From Chitinophaga agri (lineage in GTDB: Bacteria > Bacteroidota > Bacteroidia > Chitinophagales > Chitinophagaceae), in assembly GCF_010093065.1 (NCBI RefSeq), contig NZ_CP048113.1, forward strand, positions 4,960,001-5,024,000: a DNA stretch of 64,000 nucleotides, in the 5' to 3' direction. The notes under the pieces are model-generated. The model did not search any database. It was not told the origin of the DNA and saw only the letters and a list, made by a program, of their open reading frames with translations. The translations under genes were made by a program, and so were the position numbers. Shown here piece after piece: positions 44,805 to 54,409 of the stretch; the stretch's first letter is position 1, and every line of letters begins with the position of its first letter.

Positions 44805-45503
44805 ATGACAAAGAAGATGATCCTTTCGTTTGCGGCCCTTGCAATTTCTTTCGGAGCGATGTCTCAGGTGCGGGTAGGTGTTAAAGGTGGTTGGAACCTT
44901 TCCTCTATTTCAGTTGACAATGACGGTACAGTAGACAAAGACCGTTCATTATCTGGTTATCACATTGGTGCTATCGTTGACTTTCCGTTAGTACCTAAGA
45001 TCCTGTCTTTCCAGCCTGGTGTGTTCTATACCACCAAAGGTGCGAAACTGACATCAGGTGATAAGGACAACGATGCGACAGTTCCCTATGTTAAATACAC
45101 AACAAGGCCCCAGTACATTGAAGTTCCTTTAAACTTTATTGGTAAAATTCCGGTAGGTGCAAACACCAGGCTCTTTGCAGGTGTAGGTCCTTACTTTGCG
45201 TTCGGTGTAGCCGGTAAAAACAAAGTGAGCAGTACACTTGCCGGTGTAACAACTTCATCAGAGTCCAATATCAAATGGGATGATGATACCCCATTCAACG
45301 ATGGCGATCTGGATCGTGGACTGAACAAGTACAAAAGATTTGACTGGGGTGGTAACCTGCAGGTAGGTGCCGAGTTTAATAACTTCCTGCTTTCTGCACA
45401 GTATGGACTTGGTTTAGGTAAAATCAATTCCGGTGGAGATGACAGTAGGAACGAAAAGAACAAAAACCGCGTATTCGCAGTTTCTGTAGGTTATCTGTTC
45501 TAA
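44805..45503 (+). CDS. Outer-membrane beta-barrel (PorT-like) protein 1
   Basis: 232 residues from ATG 44805, giving a signal peptide ending FGAMSQ. The mature protein starts VRVGVKGGWNLSS and consists of alternating amphipathic strands with Gly/Asn turns, ending with the aromatic C-terminal strand VSVGYLF expected of an outer-membrane barrel (about eight strands). First of three tandem paralogs. Small barrels of this type are often transport, adhesion or structural proteins, and the role is unknown. Confidence 0.88.
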   Translation: MTKKMILSFAALAISFGAMSQVRVGVKGGWNLSSISVDNDGTVDKDRSLSGYHIGAIVDFPLVPKILSFQPGVFYTTKGAKLTSGDKDNDATVPYVKYTTRPQYIEVPLNFIGKIPVGANTRLFAGVGPYFAFGVAGKNKVSSTLAGVTTSSESNIKWDDDTPFNDGDLDRGLNKYKRFDWGGNLQVGAEFNNFLLSAQYGLGLGKINSGGDDSRNEKNKNRVFAVSVGYLF

Positions 45504-45626
45504 TCACATAAGTTTAAATCCGGGCGTAAACAGGCAACGCTCACCCATAACAACAATAGCTATGAAAATATGGTATCGCATCCGTAACGCCTGTAGGATG
45601 TCGTACCAAAATTTTAAAACACCTAT

Positions 45627-46244
45627 ATGAAAAAGGTATTTTTATCTCTTGCTGCGCTGCTGATCGCAGGCATCACTTTTGGCCAGAATAAATTCGGTAT
45701 CGTGGCAGGACCAAACTTCTCAAGTGCAACTGTAAAAAGCGCCACTGGCGACAAAGAAACCGGCGACCTGCTGGTAGGTCTAAGAGCCGGATTCACGGCC
45801 GACCTGCAACTGGCTGACGAGTTTTATATCGGAACAGGACTGCTGTATGCTGGAAAAGGCAGCAAAAACAAAGACAATAGTGACTTTAAAACTACGCTGT
45901 CCTATATCCAGTTACCAGTTAACTTCCTGTTCAAACCAGAGGTTGGTGCCGGTAAACTGAACCTGGGTGTTGGTCCTTACTTCGCATACGGTGTAGGAGG
46001 TAAGCATAAAGGTACAGTTGGTAATGTAACTGGCGAGCTGAAAGCATTCGATGACGAAGCTGGTCTGGCGAAACTGAAACGTTTCGATGCTGGTCTGGGT
46101 ATAGTTGCCGGATATGAGCTGAAACAGGGTATTTATTTCGGACTGAATGCTGATCTGGGTCTGGTAAATGCATATGACAATACCGACAACGACCGCAGCT
46201 GGAAAAATACATCTTTCGGCGTGTCATTAGGTTATAAATTCTAA
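45627..46244 (+). CDS. Outer-membrane beta-barrel (PorT-like) protein 2
   Basis: 205 residues. Signal peptide ending ITFGQ, then NKFGIVAGPNFSSA. Same barrel pattern as its neighbour, with the shared blocks YIQLPVNFLF, GVGPYFAYGV and KRFDAGLGIVAGYE, and a C-terminal strand ending in YKF. Shortest of the trio: one extracellular loop is reduced. A terminator follows at once, so this gene and the previous one may form a unit. Confidence 0.87.
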   Translation: MKKVFLSLAALLIAGITFGQNKFGIVAGPNFSSATVKSATGDKETGDLLVGLRAGFTADLQLADEFYIGTGLLYAGKGSKNKDNSDFKTTLSYIQLPVNFLFKPEVGAGKLNLGVGPYFAYGVGGKHKGTVGNVTGELKAFDDEAGLAKLKRFDAGLGIVAGYELKQGIYFGLNADLGLVNAYDNTDNDRSWKNTSFGVSLGYKF

Positions 46245-46268
46245 GGCAAGCAAATATTTATCGCAGAG

Positions 46269-46301
46269 GTCCTCTTCGTCTCCGACGAAGGGGACTTTTT
46301 G
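46269..46301 (+). terminator. Terminator after barrel protein 2
   Basis: 12-bp stem with one G-T pair (46269-46280 with 46284-46295), 3-base loop, T5 tail. Confidence 0.85.
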
Positions 46302-46484
46302 TTTTATGCGATGGCTGGGAATTATATATCATACACAAAAAATTAAAACTAATTCGTTGACAATTGCGTTAATTTTATGCCGTATTTGTATTAATAACTA
46401 ATGGATAGCTCTGTTACTGTTGCCCTGGAAGTACCCTATTTTAAAGAGGACAATACCGCACACACACAACACAACATGTAAAGC

Positions 46485-47186
46485 ATGATGAAAACTTTTA
46501 CACTTATCTTTTTAGTGTTTCTATCCTTCCTATTGCCATTGCATGCTCAGGTGAGCCTTGGACTCAGAGGTGGTTATACTGTATCCGCAACGCAGATCAA
46601 AAATGCCCAGGGATATAAAAGTAACAGCCTTGGAACCAATAGCCAGCTGAAAAATTTGCATGCAGACCTGATTATCAATGTACCTGTGTACAGATCTTTT
46701 TATTTTCAGCCCTTGGTAAGATACATTACCAAAGGTGCCTACCTCCGCCCACTGCCTTACAAGCCGGGCATTCTTGTAGAATCGGCTAATCAGCTGAAAC
46801 TGCACTATCTCGAAGTTCCAATGAATTTTGTACTGAAATATCCATTGCCAATGGGTAAGATCGTTATTGGAGCCGGACCTTATGTAGCCTACGGTCTCGG
46901 AGGATCTTACGATCTGGACCTGATGTATAATGGGTCTGTATTAAGTACTGATTCTCATAACATTGAATTCAATTATAAAGACCGTGGTATTGCGCCGGGT
47001 GTTCAGCTGAACAGGTTTGACGCCGGAGCCAACGTCGCGGTAGGAATTGAATTTAACAATCTTATGGTCCTGGGAGCTAATCTCAGCAGAGGGTATACCA
47101 ATATCGACCGTACATCCTCAGCCAGGATCACGAACAGTTATTTTTCTGTCAGCCTGGGAATCCTGTTTGACAGAGAAGATTATTAA
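46485..47186 (+). CDS. Outer-membrane beta-barrel (PorT-like) protein 3
   Basis: 233 residues. Signal peptide ending LPLHAQ, then VSLGLRGGYTVSA. Shares with its paralogs the blocks YLEVPMNFVL, GAGPYVAYGL and NRFDAGANVAVGIE; the ending strand is followed by an extra DREDY tail, unusual for a barrel whose final aromatic residue normally ends the protein. Own terminator downstream; 240-base upstream gap suggests its own promoter. Confidence 0.87.
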   Translation: MMKTFTLIFLVFLSFLLPLHAQVSLGLRGGYTVSATQIKNAQGYKSNSLGTNSQLKNLHADLIINVPVYRSFYFQPLVRYITKGAYLRPLPYKPGILVESANQLKLHYLEVPMNFVLKYPLPMGKIVIGAGPYVAYGLGGSYDLDLMYNGSVLSTDSHNIEFNYKDRGIAPGVQLNRFDAGANVAVGIEFNNLMVLGANLSRGYTNIDRTSSARITNSYFSVSLGILFDREDY

Positions 47187-47213
47187 AAGTATATAACAGT
47201 GCGTTATTGTCAG

Positions 47214-47247
47214 GGGGGCTCCTTTCCAGGAGCCCCCTAATTTTTTT
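47214..47247 (+). terminator. Terminator after barrel protein 3
   Basis: 10-bp GC-rich stem (47214-47223 with 47228-47237), 4-base loop, then AATTTTTTT. Confidence 0.9.
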
Positions 47248-47404
47248 CGGGTGAGATAGGGGGGATGCTGCTGGTAACCGTCTTAGATGTGATAATCCCA
47301 CAATATTATCTACATACAAACAAGACAAAAAGTGTGACAGTTATTCGGACATGCCACGACGTTTCCACGTGTTGGCATTTTTTATCAGAACAAACGGTTA
47401 CCAT

Positions 47405-47440
47405 TAAATAAAAAAGCGGTCCGCCTTAGGTGGACCGCTT
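47405..47440 (-). terminator. metF terminator
   Basis: 12-bp stem with one G-T pair (47414-47425 with 47429-47440), 3-base loop, T-run on the minus strand. Confidence 0.85.
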
Positions 47441-47464
47441 GATTTTATATCGCTAATATATTTA

Positions 47465-48418
47465 CTATACTATTTCGGCGACTGCTTTACGTATTACATG
47501 TGGTTTGCCCAGGGTGTAATAATGCAACACTGGTACGCCAAATGTTTTCAGTTCTTTGGACTGTCTGATCAGCCATTCAGTACCTACTTCCTCTACTTCT
47601 TTATCCGTCTTGCATTTCAGCACTTCATTCGCCAGTTCCTGCGGAATGTCCACATGAAAAGTCCGTGGCAGAATAGTCAGCTGTTTACGGGTAGTAATAG
47701 GCTTAAGCCCCGGAATAATAGGTACGGTGATACCAGCTTCCCGGCATTTGCTTACGAAGTCAAAGAATTTCTGGTTGTCGAAAAACATCTGGGTAACAAT
47801 ATAGTCGGCGCCATTTTCAACCTTCCTTTTCAGATAGTTCATGTCCGTCTGCATGTTCGGCGCTTCGAAGTGTTTCTCCGGATAACCGGCTACCCCGATG
47901 CAGAATTTTGTTTTCACACCACCCTGCAGGTCTTCTTCCAGATAAATACCATTATTCATATGTACCACCTGGCGTAGCAGTTCATCCGCATAACGATGCC
48001 CATGTGGTTCAGGTTCGAAGAAGGTTTCGTTTTTCGGCGCATCCCCCCGTAACACCAGTACATTATCTACTCCCAGATAGTTCAGGTCGATCAGTGCATT
48101 TTCAGTCTCTTCCCTGCTGAAGCCACCACAGATCAGGTGAGGCACAGCATCCACATCGTAGTGGTTCATCAGCGCCGCACATATCGCTACAGTACCGGGG
48201 CGTTTACGGATCTCTACCTTTTCAAAGGTACCATCAGCACGCTTCTTGAACATATGTTCGCTCCTGTGGTAAGTAACGTTGACAAAAGCGGGCTTAAATT
48301 CCATCAGCGGATCAAGGTGATCATAAATAGAATCCATACTTTTACCTTTAAGGGGAGGTAAAATCTCAAATGAGATCAGGGTATCTTTCGCCTGGGCAAT
48401 ATGTTCTGTTACTTTCAT
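47465..48418 (-). CDS. metF: Methylenetetrahydrofolate reductase
   Basis: 317 residues from ATG 48418. An upstream in-frame ATG at 48481 is rejected because the promoter -7 element (48452-48459) would lie inside the gene and the family normally begins a few residues before SFEILPP. Conserved: SFEILPPLKG, VNVTYHRS, APHLICGG-type segment, DNVLVLRGD, and ADYIVTQMFFDN. It reduces 5,10-methylene-THF to 5-methyl-THF with FAD, feeding methionine synthesis. No methionine genes adjoin it. Confidence 0.95.
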   Translation of the reverse strand: MKVTEHIAQAKDTLISFEILPPLKGKSMDSIYDHLDPLMEFKPAFVNVTYHRSEHMFKKRADGTFEKVEIRKRPGTVAICAALMNHYDVDAVPHLICGGFSREETENALIDLNYLGVDNVLVLRGDAPKNETFFEPEPHGHRYADELLRQVVHMNNGIYLEEDLQGGVKTKFCIGVAGYPEKHFEAPNMQTDMNYLKRKVENGADYIVTQMFFDNQKFFDFVSKCREAGITVPIIPGLKPITTRKQLTILPRTFHVDIPQELANEVLKCKTDKEVEEVGTEWLIRQSKELKTFGVPVLHYYTLGKPHVIRKAVAEIV

Positions 48419-48451
48419 GGCAAAATAGAGTGGGCTTAAGTTAATGCCGGG

Positions 48452-48459
48452 CAAAAATA
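48452..48459 (-). promoter_or_regulatory. metF promoter -7 element
   Basis: Minus strand TATTTTTG, full consensus, 33 bases before the chosen start. Confidence 0.6.
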
Positions 48460-48585
48460 AGACATCTGTCAGTATTATCATCTATTTTTTACCTGAAAGG
48501 GCGAATATTTTTATAGATTGGACTCCATTCATAGATAAAAATGCAACAACGGACGATAAACTGGGTGGTAGCCAACAGTTAACCG

Positions 48586-48614
48586 TTGAAAGCTAAATGA
48601 AAAACGTATTTTTG
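48586..48614 (+). promoter_or_regulatory. lptB operon promoter
   Basis: TTG (48586-48588), 18-base spacer, TATTTTTG (48607-48614). A second overlapping -7 match TAAGTTTG lies at 48616-48623. ATG at 48629. Confidence 0.7.
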
Positions 48615-48628
48615 CTAAGTTTGAACAT

Positions 48629-49393
48629 ATGGCATTAAAAATACATACAGATCAGCTGGTAAAGCGTTACGGTGCAAGGACCGTAGCCAATCACGTATCT
48701 GTAGAAGTGACACAAGGAGAGATCGTTGGTTTACTCGGACCGAACGGCGCCGGTAAAACAACCACATTCTATATGGTAGTAGGGCTGATCAAGCCTGATG
48801 AAGGACAGGTGTACCTCGATGATGTGAACATCACTAAACTGCCAATGTATAAGAGGGCCAAGATGGGGATCGGTTATCTCCCGCAGGAAGCGTCGGTGTT
48901 CCGTAAGCTGAGCGTAGAAGATAATATTTCCGCTGTACTGGAAATGACCGGGCTGAAAAAAGCAGAACAGAAGGAAAAACTGGAAAGCCTGCTGGAAGAG
49001 TTCCGTCTGACCCACGTACGGAAAAGTCCCGGAGACGTATTAAGTGGTGGGGAGCGCAGGCGTACTGAAATCGCCAGGGCGTTGGCCGTAGACCCTAAGT
49101 TCATTCTGCTGGACGAACCGTTTGCGGGTATTGACCCTATTGCCGTAGAAGACATTCAGTCAATTGTTGCCCGTCTTAAATACAAGAACATCGGGATCCT
49201 CATAACAGACCATAACGTGCAGGAAACACTATCCATTACGGACCGGGCTTACCTGCTTTTTGAAGGTAAGATCCTGAAAGCCGGTACTGCGGAAGAATTG
49301 GCCGAAGACGAACAGGTTAGAAAAGTGTATCTTGGCCAGAATTTCATTTTACGTCGTAAAAATTACCTGGACGAAGCAGCTAAGCAACAATAA
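48629..49393 (+). CDS. lptB: LPS export ABC transporter ATP-binding protein LptB
   Basis: 254 residues. Walker [10 protein letters not shown] near 36-44, Q-loop near LPQEASVF, signature [15 protein letters not shown], Walker [13 protein letters not shown], switch His in ITDHNVQ. The length and the [11 protein letters not shown] block fit LptB, which powers lipopolysaccharide extraction with LptF/LptG. The C terminus is about 12 residues longer than E. coli LptB. First gene of an operon with a GH3-type amido synthetase homolog and fabG. Confidence 0.94.
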   Translation: MALKIHTDQLVKRYGARTVANHVSVEVTQGEIVGLLGPNGAGKTTTFYMVVGLIKPDEGQVYLDDVNITKLPMYKRAKMGIGYLPQEASVFRKLSVEDNISAVLEMTGLKKAEQKEKLESLLEEFRLTHVRKSPGDVLSGGERRRTEIARALAVDPKFILLDEPFAGIDPIAVEDIQSIVARLKYKNIGILITDHNVQETLSITDRAYLLFEGKILKAGTAEELAEDEQVRKVYLGQNFILRRKNYLDEAAKQQ

Positions 49394-49416
49394 ACTACTA
49401 CGTTCCTGATCCTATT

Positions 49417-50949
49417 ATGAGAATATTAAGTCCTGCAATATCACAGTTGGCGCGCTTGCGCATGGGGCGTATAGAATACTTTATGCAATACCCACTGCAG
49501 GTGCAGCAACAGGTGTTCCAGAACCTTATCAGTGCGGCTCAGTATACTGAGTTCGGCAAACAATACGGCTTCTCACAGATCTACAAGATAGAAGAGTTTA
49601 AACAGCGGGTACCTATCCATACCTACGATACGCTCAAACCTTATATCCAGCGTCTGATGGAAGGCCAGCAGAATATTCTGTGGAATACGCCTATCAAATG
49701 GTTCGCTAAATCCAGTGGTACCACTGCCGATAAAAGCAAATTCATTCCTGTTTCCGTAGAAAGCCTTGATGATTGTCACTACCGTGCAGGTCGTGACGTG
49801 TTATCATGCTACTACAATAATTTCCCTGATTCCCGCCTGCTGACTGGAAAATCTCTCGTCATCGGTGGTAGCCATCAGGTAAATAAACTGGATGCTGAAA
49901 GTGATTCCTACTTCGGCGATCTGAGTGCCGTGATGCTGCAAAACATGCCTTTCTATGGTAACATGATCCGTACGCCCGACCTCTCTATCGCCCTCATGGA
50001 CGAGTGGGAGGAAAAAATCGAACGTATGGCAAATGCTGTCATCCACGAAAACGTTACATCCATTGCCGGTGTACCTACCTGGACACTGGTATTGATCAAA
50101 CGTATATTTGAAATTACCGGGAAAGATAACCTCGCCGATGTATGGCCTAACCTGGAATTGTACATGCACGGTGGTGTAAGTTTTACGCCGTACAGGGAAC
50201 AGTTTAAAAAACTGATCCGTAAGCCGGATATGTATTACCAGGAAACCTACAACGCTTCTGAAGGTTTTTTTGCTGCGCAGGATATCGTCGGACAGGAAGG
50301 ACTGCTCCTGTTCCTCAACCATGGCATTTTCTATGAGTTCATGCCGATGGAGGAATATGGTAAAGAATGTCCGCAAACACTACAGCTGCAGGATGTGGAA
50401 CTGGGTAAAAACTACGCACTGATCATCAGTACCAACGGTGGTCTCTGGCGTTATCTCGTAGGCGATACCATACAGTTTACCTCTCTCGCACCATACAGGA
50501 TCCGGGTAAGTGGACGTACAAAGTCTTTCATCAATGCATTTGGTGAAGAACTGATCGTTGAAAACTCAGATCTGGCTATTGCGAAAGCCTGTGAAGAGAC
50601 CGGCGCCGTAATGAATGATTATACAGCGGCTCCTATCTACTTCAGTGAAAATGAAGCCGGCGGACACGAATGGCTGCTGGACTTTGATAAAGCACCTGCT
50701 GATATCAACCAGTTCGTTGATGTCCTGGATAATACGCTCAAATCCATCAACTCTGACTACGAAGCCAAAAGACATAAAGATATGGCCCTGCGCCGTCCGG
50801 TAGTACACGTACTGCCTAAAGGTACCTTTACGGAATGGTTAAAGAGTAAAGGCAAGCTAGGAGGACAACATAAAGTGCCCCGCCTGAATAATGAGCGGCA
50901 ACATGTAGAAGAAATTCTTAAATTCACCGGTATTTCCGGCAAAATCTAA
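49417..50949 (+). CDS. GH3 auxin-responsive promoter family (acyl-amido synthetase) homolog
   Basis: 510 residues. Belongs to the adenylate-forming GH3 family known from plant JAR1: ATP motif SSGTTADKSKFIPV (near 100-113), YNASEGFFA (near 282-290), STNGGLWRYLVGD (near 335-350). The full length and all three motifs suggest an active enzyme that adenylates an acyl group and transfers it to an amine. The natural bacterial substrate is not established. It lies between lptB and fabG with gaps of 23 and 37 bases, suggesting envelope-lipid or fatty-acid metabolism. Confidence 0.92.
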   Translation: MRILSPAISQLARLRMGRIEYFMQYPLQVQQQVFQNLISAAQYTEFGKQYGFSQIYKIEEFKQRVPIHTYDTLKPYIQRLMEGQQNILWNTPIKWFAKSSGTTADKSKFIPVSVESLDDCHYRAGRDVLSCYYNNFPDSRLLTGKSLVIGGSHQVNKLDAESDSYFGDLSAVMLQNMPFYGNMIRTPDLSIALMDEWEEKIERMANAVIHENVTSIAGVPTWTLVLIKRIFEITGKDNLADVWPNLELYMHGGVSFTPYREQFKKLIRKPDMYYQETYNASEGFFAAQDIVGQEGLLLFLNHGIFYEFMPMEEYGKECPQTLQLQDVELGKNYALIISTNGGLWRYLVGDTIQFTSLAPYRIRVSGRTKSFINAFGEELIVENSDLAIAKACEETGAVMNDYTAAPIYFSENEAGGHEWLLDFDKAPADINQFVDVLDNTLKSINSDYEAKRHKDMALRRPVVHVLPKGTFTEWLKSKGKLGGQHKVPRLNNERQHVEEILKFTGISGKI

Positions 50950-50986
50950 TCGAACAATTCATTCAACTAACAACTATTACGTCTAT

Positions 50987-51736
50987 ATGAAATTACTGGA
51001 GAACAAAGTAGCTATTGTAACAGGAGCCAGCAGAGGTATAGGTGAAGCTATTGCAATAAGATTTGCAGAAGAAGGTGCACATGTTGCATTCACATATCTG
51101 AGTTCTGATGAGAAAGCCAAAGCACTGGAACAAAAGTTACAGGCAATGGGTGTAAAGGCAAAAGCCTATAAATCCAATGCTGGTGTCTTCGAAGAAACGG
51201 AAGCGCTGGTAAATGACGTACTGAAAGAATTCGGAACTATCGATATCTGCGTGAACAACGCCGGTATTTCTAAAGATAACCTCTTACTGCGCATGAGCCC
51301 TGATCAGTGGGATGATGTAATGAACATCAACCTGAAAAGCGTGTACAACATGACTAAACATGTTATCCGCCCAATGATGAAAGCGAAGACTGGTTCTATC
51401 ATCAACATGAGTTCTATCATCGGTATGAAAGGTAACGCGGGACAGAGCAGCTATGCCGCTTCTAAAGCCGGTATCATCGGTTTCACTAAATCAATCGCAG
51501 CAGAACTGGGTAGCCGTAATATCCGTGTAAACGCAGTAGCACCTGGTTTCGTAGAGACTGACATGACCCACTACCTGAAAGATGGTGATGGTGCAAAAAC
51601 CTATATGGAGAAAATTCCGCTGGGTCGTTTTGGTAGTCCTGAAGATATCGCTAATGTATGCGTGTTCCTGGCTTCCGGCATGAGTAACTATGTGACTGGT
51701 CAGGTGATCAGCGCCTGTGGTGGATTGAACATGTAA
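50987..51736 (+). CDS. fabG: 3-oxoacyl-ACP reductase
   Basis: 249 residues. NADP-binding TGASRGIGEA near residues 13-22, NNAG near 90, catalytic Ser in NMSSIIG, Tyr and Lys in SYAASKAG near 155-161, and the C-terminal VTGQVISACGGLNM typical of FabG. It reduces 3-oxoacyl-ACP in fatty-acid elongation. Last gene of the lptB operon before a long palindromic terminator. Some SDR relatives have other substrates, but the match in length and motifs is good. Confidence 0.93.
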   Translation: MKLLENKVAIVTGASRGIGEAIAIRFAEEGAHVAFTYLSSDEKAKALEQKLQAMGVKAKAYKSNAGVFEETEALVNDVLKEFGTIDICVNNAGISKDNLLLRMSPDQWDDVMNINLKSVYNMTKHVIRPMMKAKTGSIINMSSIIGMKGNAGQSSYAASKAGIIGFTKSIAAELGSRNIRVNAVAPGFVETDMTHYLKDGDGAKTYMEKIPLGRFGSPEDIANVCVFLASGMSNYVTGQVISACGGLNM

Positions 51737-51749
51737 TTTGTAAGTGATT

Positions 51750-51799
51750 ATAGCATAAAAAAAGAAAGAGGCATTTGCCTCTTTCTTTTTTTATGCTAT
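51750..51799. terminator. Bidirectional terminator, 24-bp stem
   Basis: Perfect 24-bp inverted repeat with a two-base spacer (51750-51773 and 51776-51799) with a central GC block and A-rich/T-rich flanks; ends fabG and the leftward SMP-30 gene. Confidence 0.9.
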
Positions 51800-51803
51800 C
51801 TGC

Positions 51804-52694
51804 TTAGTATCTTTTTCCGGGAATATCCACACGGAACGTTTCCATACATTTTCTGTCCTGTAGTGTGACAAATACAGTTTTACCATCTTTACCACCGAAG
51901 GTTAGATTACTGCAATGTTTTCCTTTCAACGGAATTTCCCTGATCTCTTTTCCTTCCGGTGATAGTACGACAATCGTCCCTTTTCCCCAACGGGCGATAT
52001 ACAGGTTACCCGCTTTATCGCATTTCATACCGTCAAAGCCATGGTCAGGAAAAGAAGCAAATAAGGTTTTGTTACTGATATTACCTGCATTGTCTACATC
52101 ATATTTCCATACCTTACGCTGAACGCTTTCATTTACATAAAGGGTTTTCTCATCGGGGCTCAGTTCAATACCATTGGTTGTGCCCATGTTGGTCTCCAGT
52201 AGCACAGCTTTACCTCCCTTATCAATACGCCATATCTGACCTTCCTGGTTTTTCCAGTCAGGATCAGAAGCAAACAGCTGGTCTTTCTTATTTATACAGA
52301 GGTCATTAGGCTGGAACATTTTGTCAGAATGCACATAGACACTCACCTTCCGTGTTCTGGCGTTTACTTCCAGCACATTATGCCCCTTGAAATCGGGCAG
52401 GTACATATTGCCTTTGCTGTTGAACTGGATACTGTTAGCGATGCTGCTATCAGGGAGTGTGACATATACTTCCCCGCTGCCGTCCTTTGTGCTGATCTTA
52501 CCGATAGTGCCGTCTTTCAGATAATTAACGACGTACAGATTCCCGGCCTTGTCGAAGTTGGGGCCTTCAATGTTGACAGAGAACATGTTCTCTTTTGTGA
52601 GGTCCTGCGCCTGGTACAATGCCCTGGATCGTTCCTGTGCCATCACTGCGCTGCCAGCAGTGAAAGCCAGCAATAAACAGATGTGCTGTTTCAT
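51804..52694 (-). CDS. Exported SMP-30/gluconolactonase-like beta-propeller
   Basis: 296 residues with signal peptide 1-19 (ending VMAQ). Six-bladed propeller pattern with repeated FDKAGNLYVVNY, FNSKGNMYLPD, NKKDQLFASDPD, GIELSPDEKTLYVNE, GMKCDKAGNLYIARWG blades. Metal ligands of the SMP-30 family are consistent with the conserved N and D in those blades. Periplasmic lactonase or phosphotriesterase-like activity is plausible; the substrate is unknown. Monocistronic, ending at the shared terminator. Confidence 0.87.
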   Translation of the reverse strand: MKQHICLLLAFTAGSAVMAQERSRALYQAQDLTKENMFSVNIEGPNFDKAGNLYVVNYLKDGTIGKISTKDGSGEVYVTLPDSSIANSIQFNSKGNMYLPDFKGHNVLEVNARTRKVSVYVHSDKMFQPNDLCINKKDQLFASDPDWKNQEGQIWRIDKGGKAVLLETNMGTTNGIELSPDEKTLYVNESVQRKVWKYDVDNAGNISNKTLFASFPDHGFDGMKCDKAGNLYIARWGKGTIVVLSPEGKEIREIPLKGKHCSNLTFGGKDGKTVFVTLQDRKCMETFRVDIPGKRY

Positions 52695-52873
52695 GATAAG
52701 AAATTAACGTGAGCTATCAAGTTAAGAAAAGATATGTGGTAATCAAGGGATATTGATATGAGCGGCAGATATGCCCCCTTTTTGTGTAAATGAAATTTAT
52801 GATAAAAAGGAACACTTTGATTGCTATTCAAAAATTTGGTAATCAAAGTATTAATATATTAGAGAAGGACTTA

Positions 52874-52881
52874 TATATTTG
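52874..52881 (+). promoter_or_regulatory. -7 element before the hypothetical lipoprotein
   Basis: TATATTTG, full consensus, 33 bases before ATG 52915. Confidence 0.6.
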
Positions 52882-52914
52882 TAGGGTTATTAGTCCTGTG
52901 ATAAACGTCCTAAA

Positions 52915-54387
52915 ATGTTCAGAGCTATACCTATTGTCTGCTTTATATGGCTGATCCTTCAGTCGTCCTGTAATAACCAGCCGAAACCTGCTGTCATTAT
53001 AGAGCATAAAAACATCAACATAGAACAGATCGTACCGGATAGTGTAACGAAATACTATGATTTCCTGAATGGCCTCACACAGCTGAAGCTGCCCTATCCG
53101 AATGCCTATGATCTGAAGGAGATAAAAGAGTATGCACATTACCTGGGTATTGATACGACATACCAGGAAGTAAGGGCCGGACGTTTTGCCACCATGAATG
53201 GATTGACCCCGGTGATCTTCCAGTGTGAGATCAGCGATTATGAACGGCGCACCTGGCTGGTGATATTCAATGACAATGGAATAGAGAAATCCCGGTTACA
53301 GATAGCTGCAGATGTCCGTCCTGCTGAAGAAGCCGAGGCGGAAGAGCCGACTGCTGTAAAAGATACGACCTCTACACAATTTACCAGTGAGTGGTATTAT
53401 ATCGGACTGGACTCTGTCATAGAAGTAAGGGCCCGCCATTCTACCTATGTAGCTGGCAGCCAGAAGGTCAATACGACCTTACGCTTTTACCGCATAACAT
53501 CTAAAGGAACTATTAAAGAAGTGTCACGTGATAAGGAAACGTTTGAGAAATATGCAACACATTTTCCTGCACGGCAGTTACCAGCTACAGTCGATACGGT
53601 AAATACAGTGGTATTGAAGCCGGTATCCCGGCTGACTCCTTACTACGATTTCAGGGAAGAAAGTCAGGACCCATTGTATGCATTAGGCAAACTCGAAATA
53701 GGGAACAGGGCGACCGCACTTCTTTATGCAAGAGACACGATCTACCTGGATGAAGGACTGAATTATCCGGAGGTAAAACTCATTACCTATAAAAAAGGGA
53801 AAGAGGTAGATAAGATCGTTGTCTACGGTGGCACGCTGGGAGAGCATACGGAAACTATTTATCGTAAATGTGTGGTGGATAAGGATGCGAGTATCAATCT
53901 GCAGGAAGAGGATAGCCGCGTAATAGATAGCAGCTTCCGTTTCAAAACAGTGTACAATATGCAATATGAGATCCTGCCGGGAGGTAAGATCATCGGTCGT
54001 CAGGCTACTTCTATTGTGCACAGTTCAAAATTGTATAATGAGAAGGCACTGATCAAATACTTTAAGGGGCAGAAAAGCAGTCACACATACATTTCACTGT
54101 TTAACATCAGGGCAAAGGACAATATTCTTGTAGGACTGCATGCTTATCATAAAGGGGAGGAGACCTACCTGGAATTTCTCACGGTGAATAGGGACAATAA
54201 GATCATTGACAGGTATACAGTATACGACCATCTCAAAAAGCAAAAGGCTGCTGATGTAAAGGCAAAGAAGATGGAAGACATTGTAGACGATTATCATGAC
54301 AGGAGAGGCAGGCTCACCTGCGACGCCATTATCAGATTGACAGGCAGGGAGCTGCACATTACGCCGGGCGGTAAGTTTGTGAAATAG
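52915..54387 (+). CDS. Hypothetical lipoprotein, unknown fold
   Basis: 490 residues. Lipobox LQSSC with Cys19. The mature part shows alternating beta strands and charged helices, an acidic low-complexity spot (EEAEAEEP near 140) and many Tyr/Lys pairs, but no motif I recognise. Length and charge suggest a periplasmic or outer-membrane globular protein. It ends 22 bases before the nucleoid-associated protein gene, with which it may be co-transcribed although the functions look unrelated. Confidence 0.7.
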   Translation: MFRAIPIVCFIWLILQSSCNNQPKPAVIIEHKNINIEQIVPDSVTKYYDFLNGLTQLKLPYPNAYDLKEIKEYAHYLGIDTTYQEVRAGRFATMNGLTPVIFQCEISDYERRTWLVIFNDNGIEKSRLQIAADVRPAEEAEAEEPTAVKDTTSTQFTSEWYYIGLDSVIEVRARHSTYVAGSQKVNTTLRFYRITSKGTIKEVSRDKETFEKYATHFPARQLPATVDTVNTVVLKPVSRLTPYYDFREESQDPLYALGKLEIGNRATALLYARDTIYLDEGLNYPEVKLITYKKGKEVDKIVVYGGTLGEHTETIYRKCVVDKDASINLQEEDSRVIDSSFRFKTVYNMQYEILPGGKIIGRQATSIVHSSKLYNEKALIKYFKGQKSSHTYISLFNIRAKDNILVGLHAYHKGEETYLEFLTVNRDNKIIDRYTVYDHLKKQKAADVKAKKMEDIVDDYHDRRGRLTCDAIIRLTGRELHITPGGKFVK

Positions 54388-54409
54388 TTTTCACTATTTT
54401 CGCCGGGCC

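Noticed and set aside
47351..47384. Second terminator-like hairpin between barrel protein 3 and metF
   Set aside because: Six-bp outer stem with a 2x2 internal loop, weak; strong terminators for both neighbours are already present.
1892..51799. Long perfect palindromes at 1892, 11339 and 51750 as mobile repeats
   Set aside because: All three lie exactly between converging genes, have A-rich and T-rich ends, and differ in sequence, so they are best explained as bidirectional terminators.
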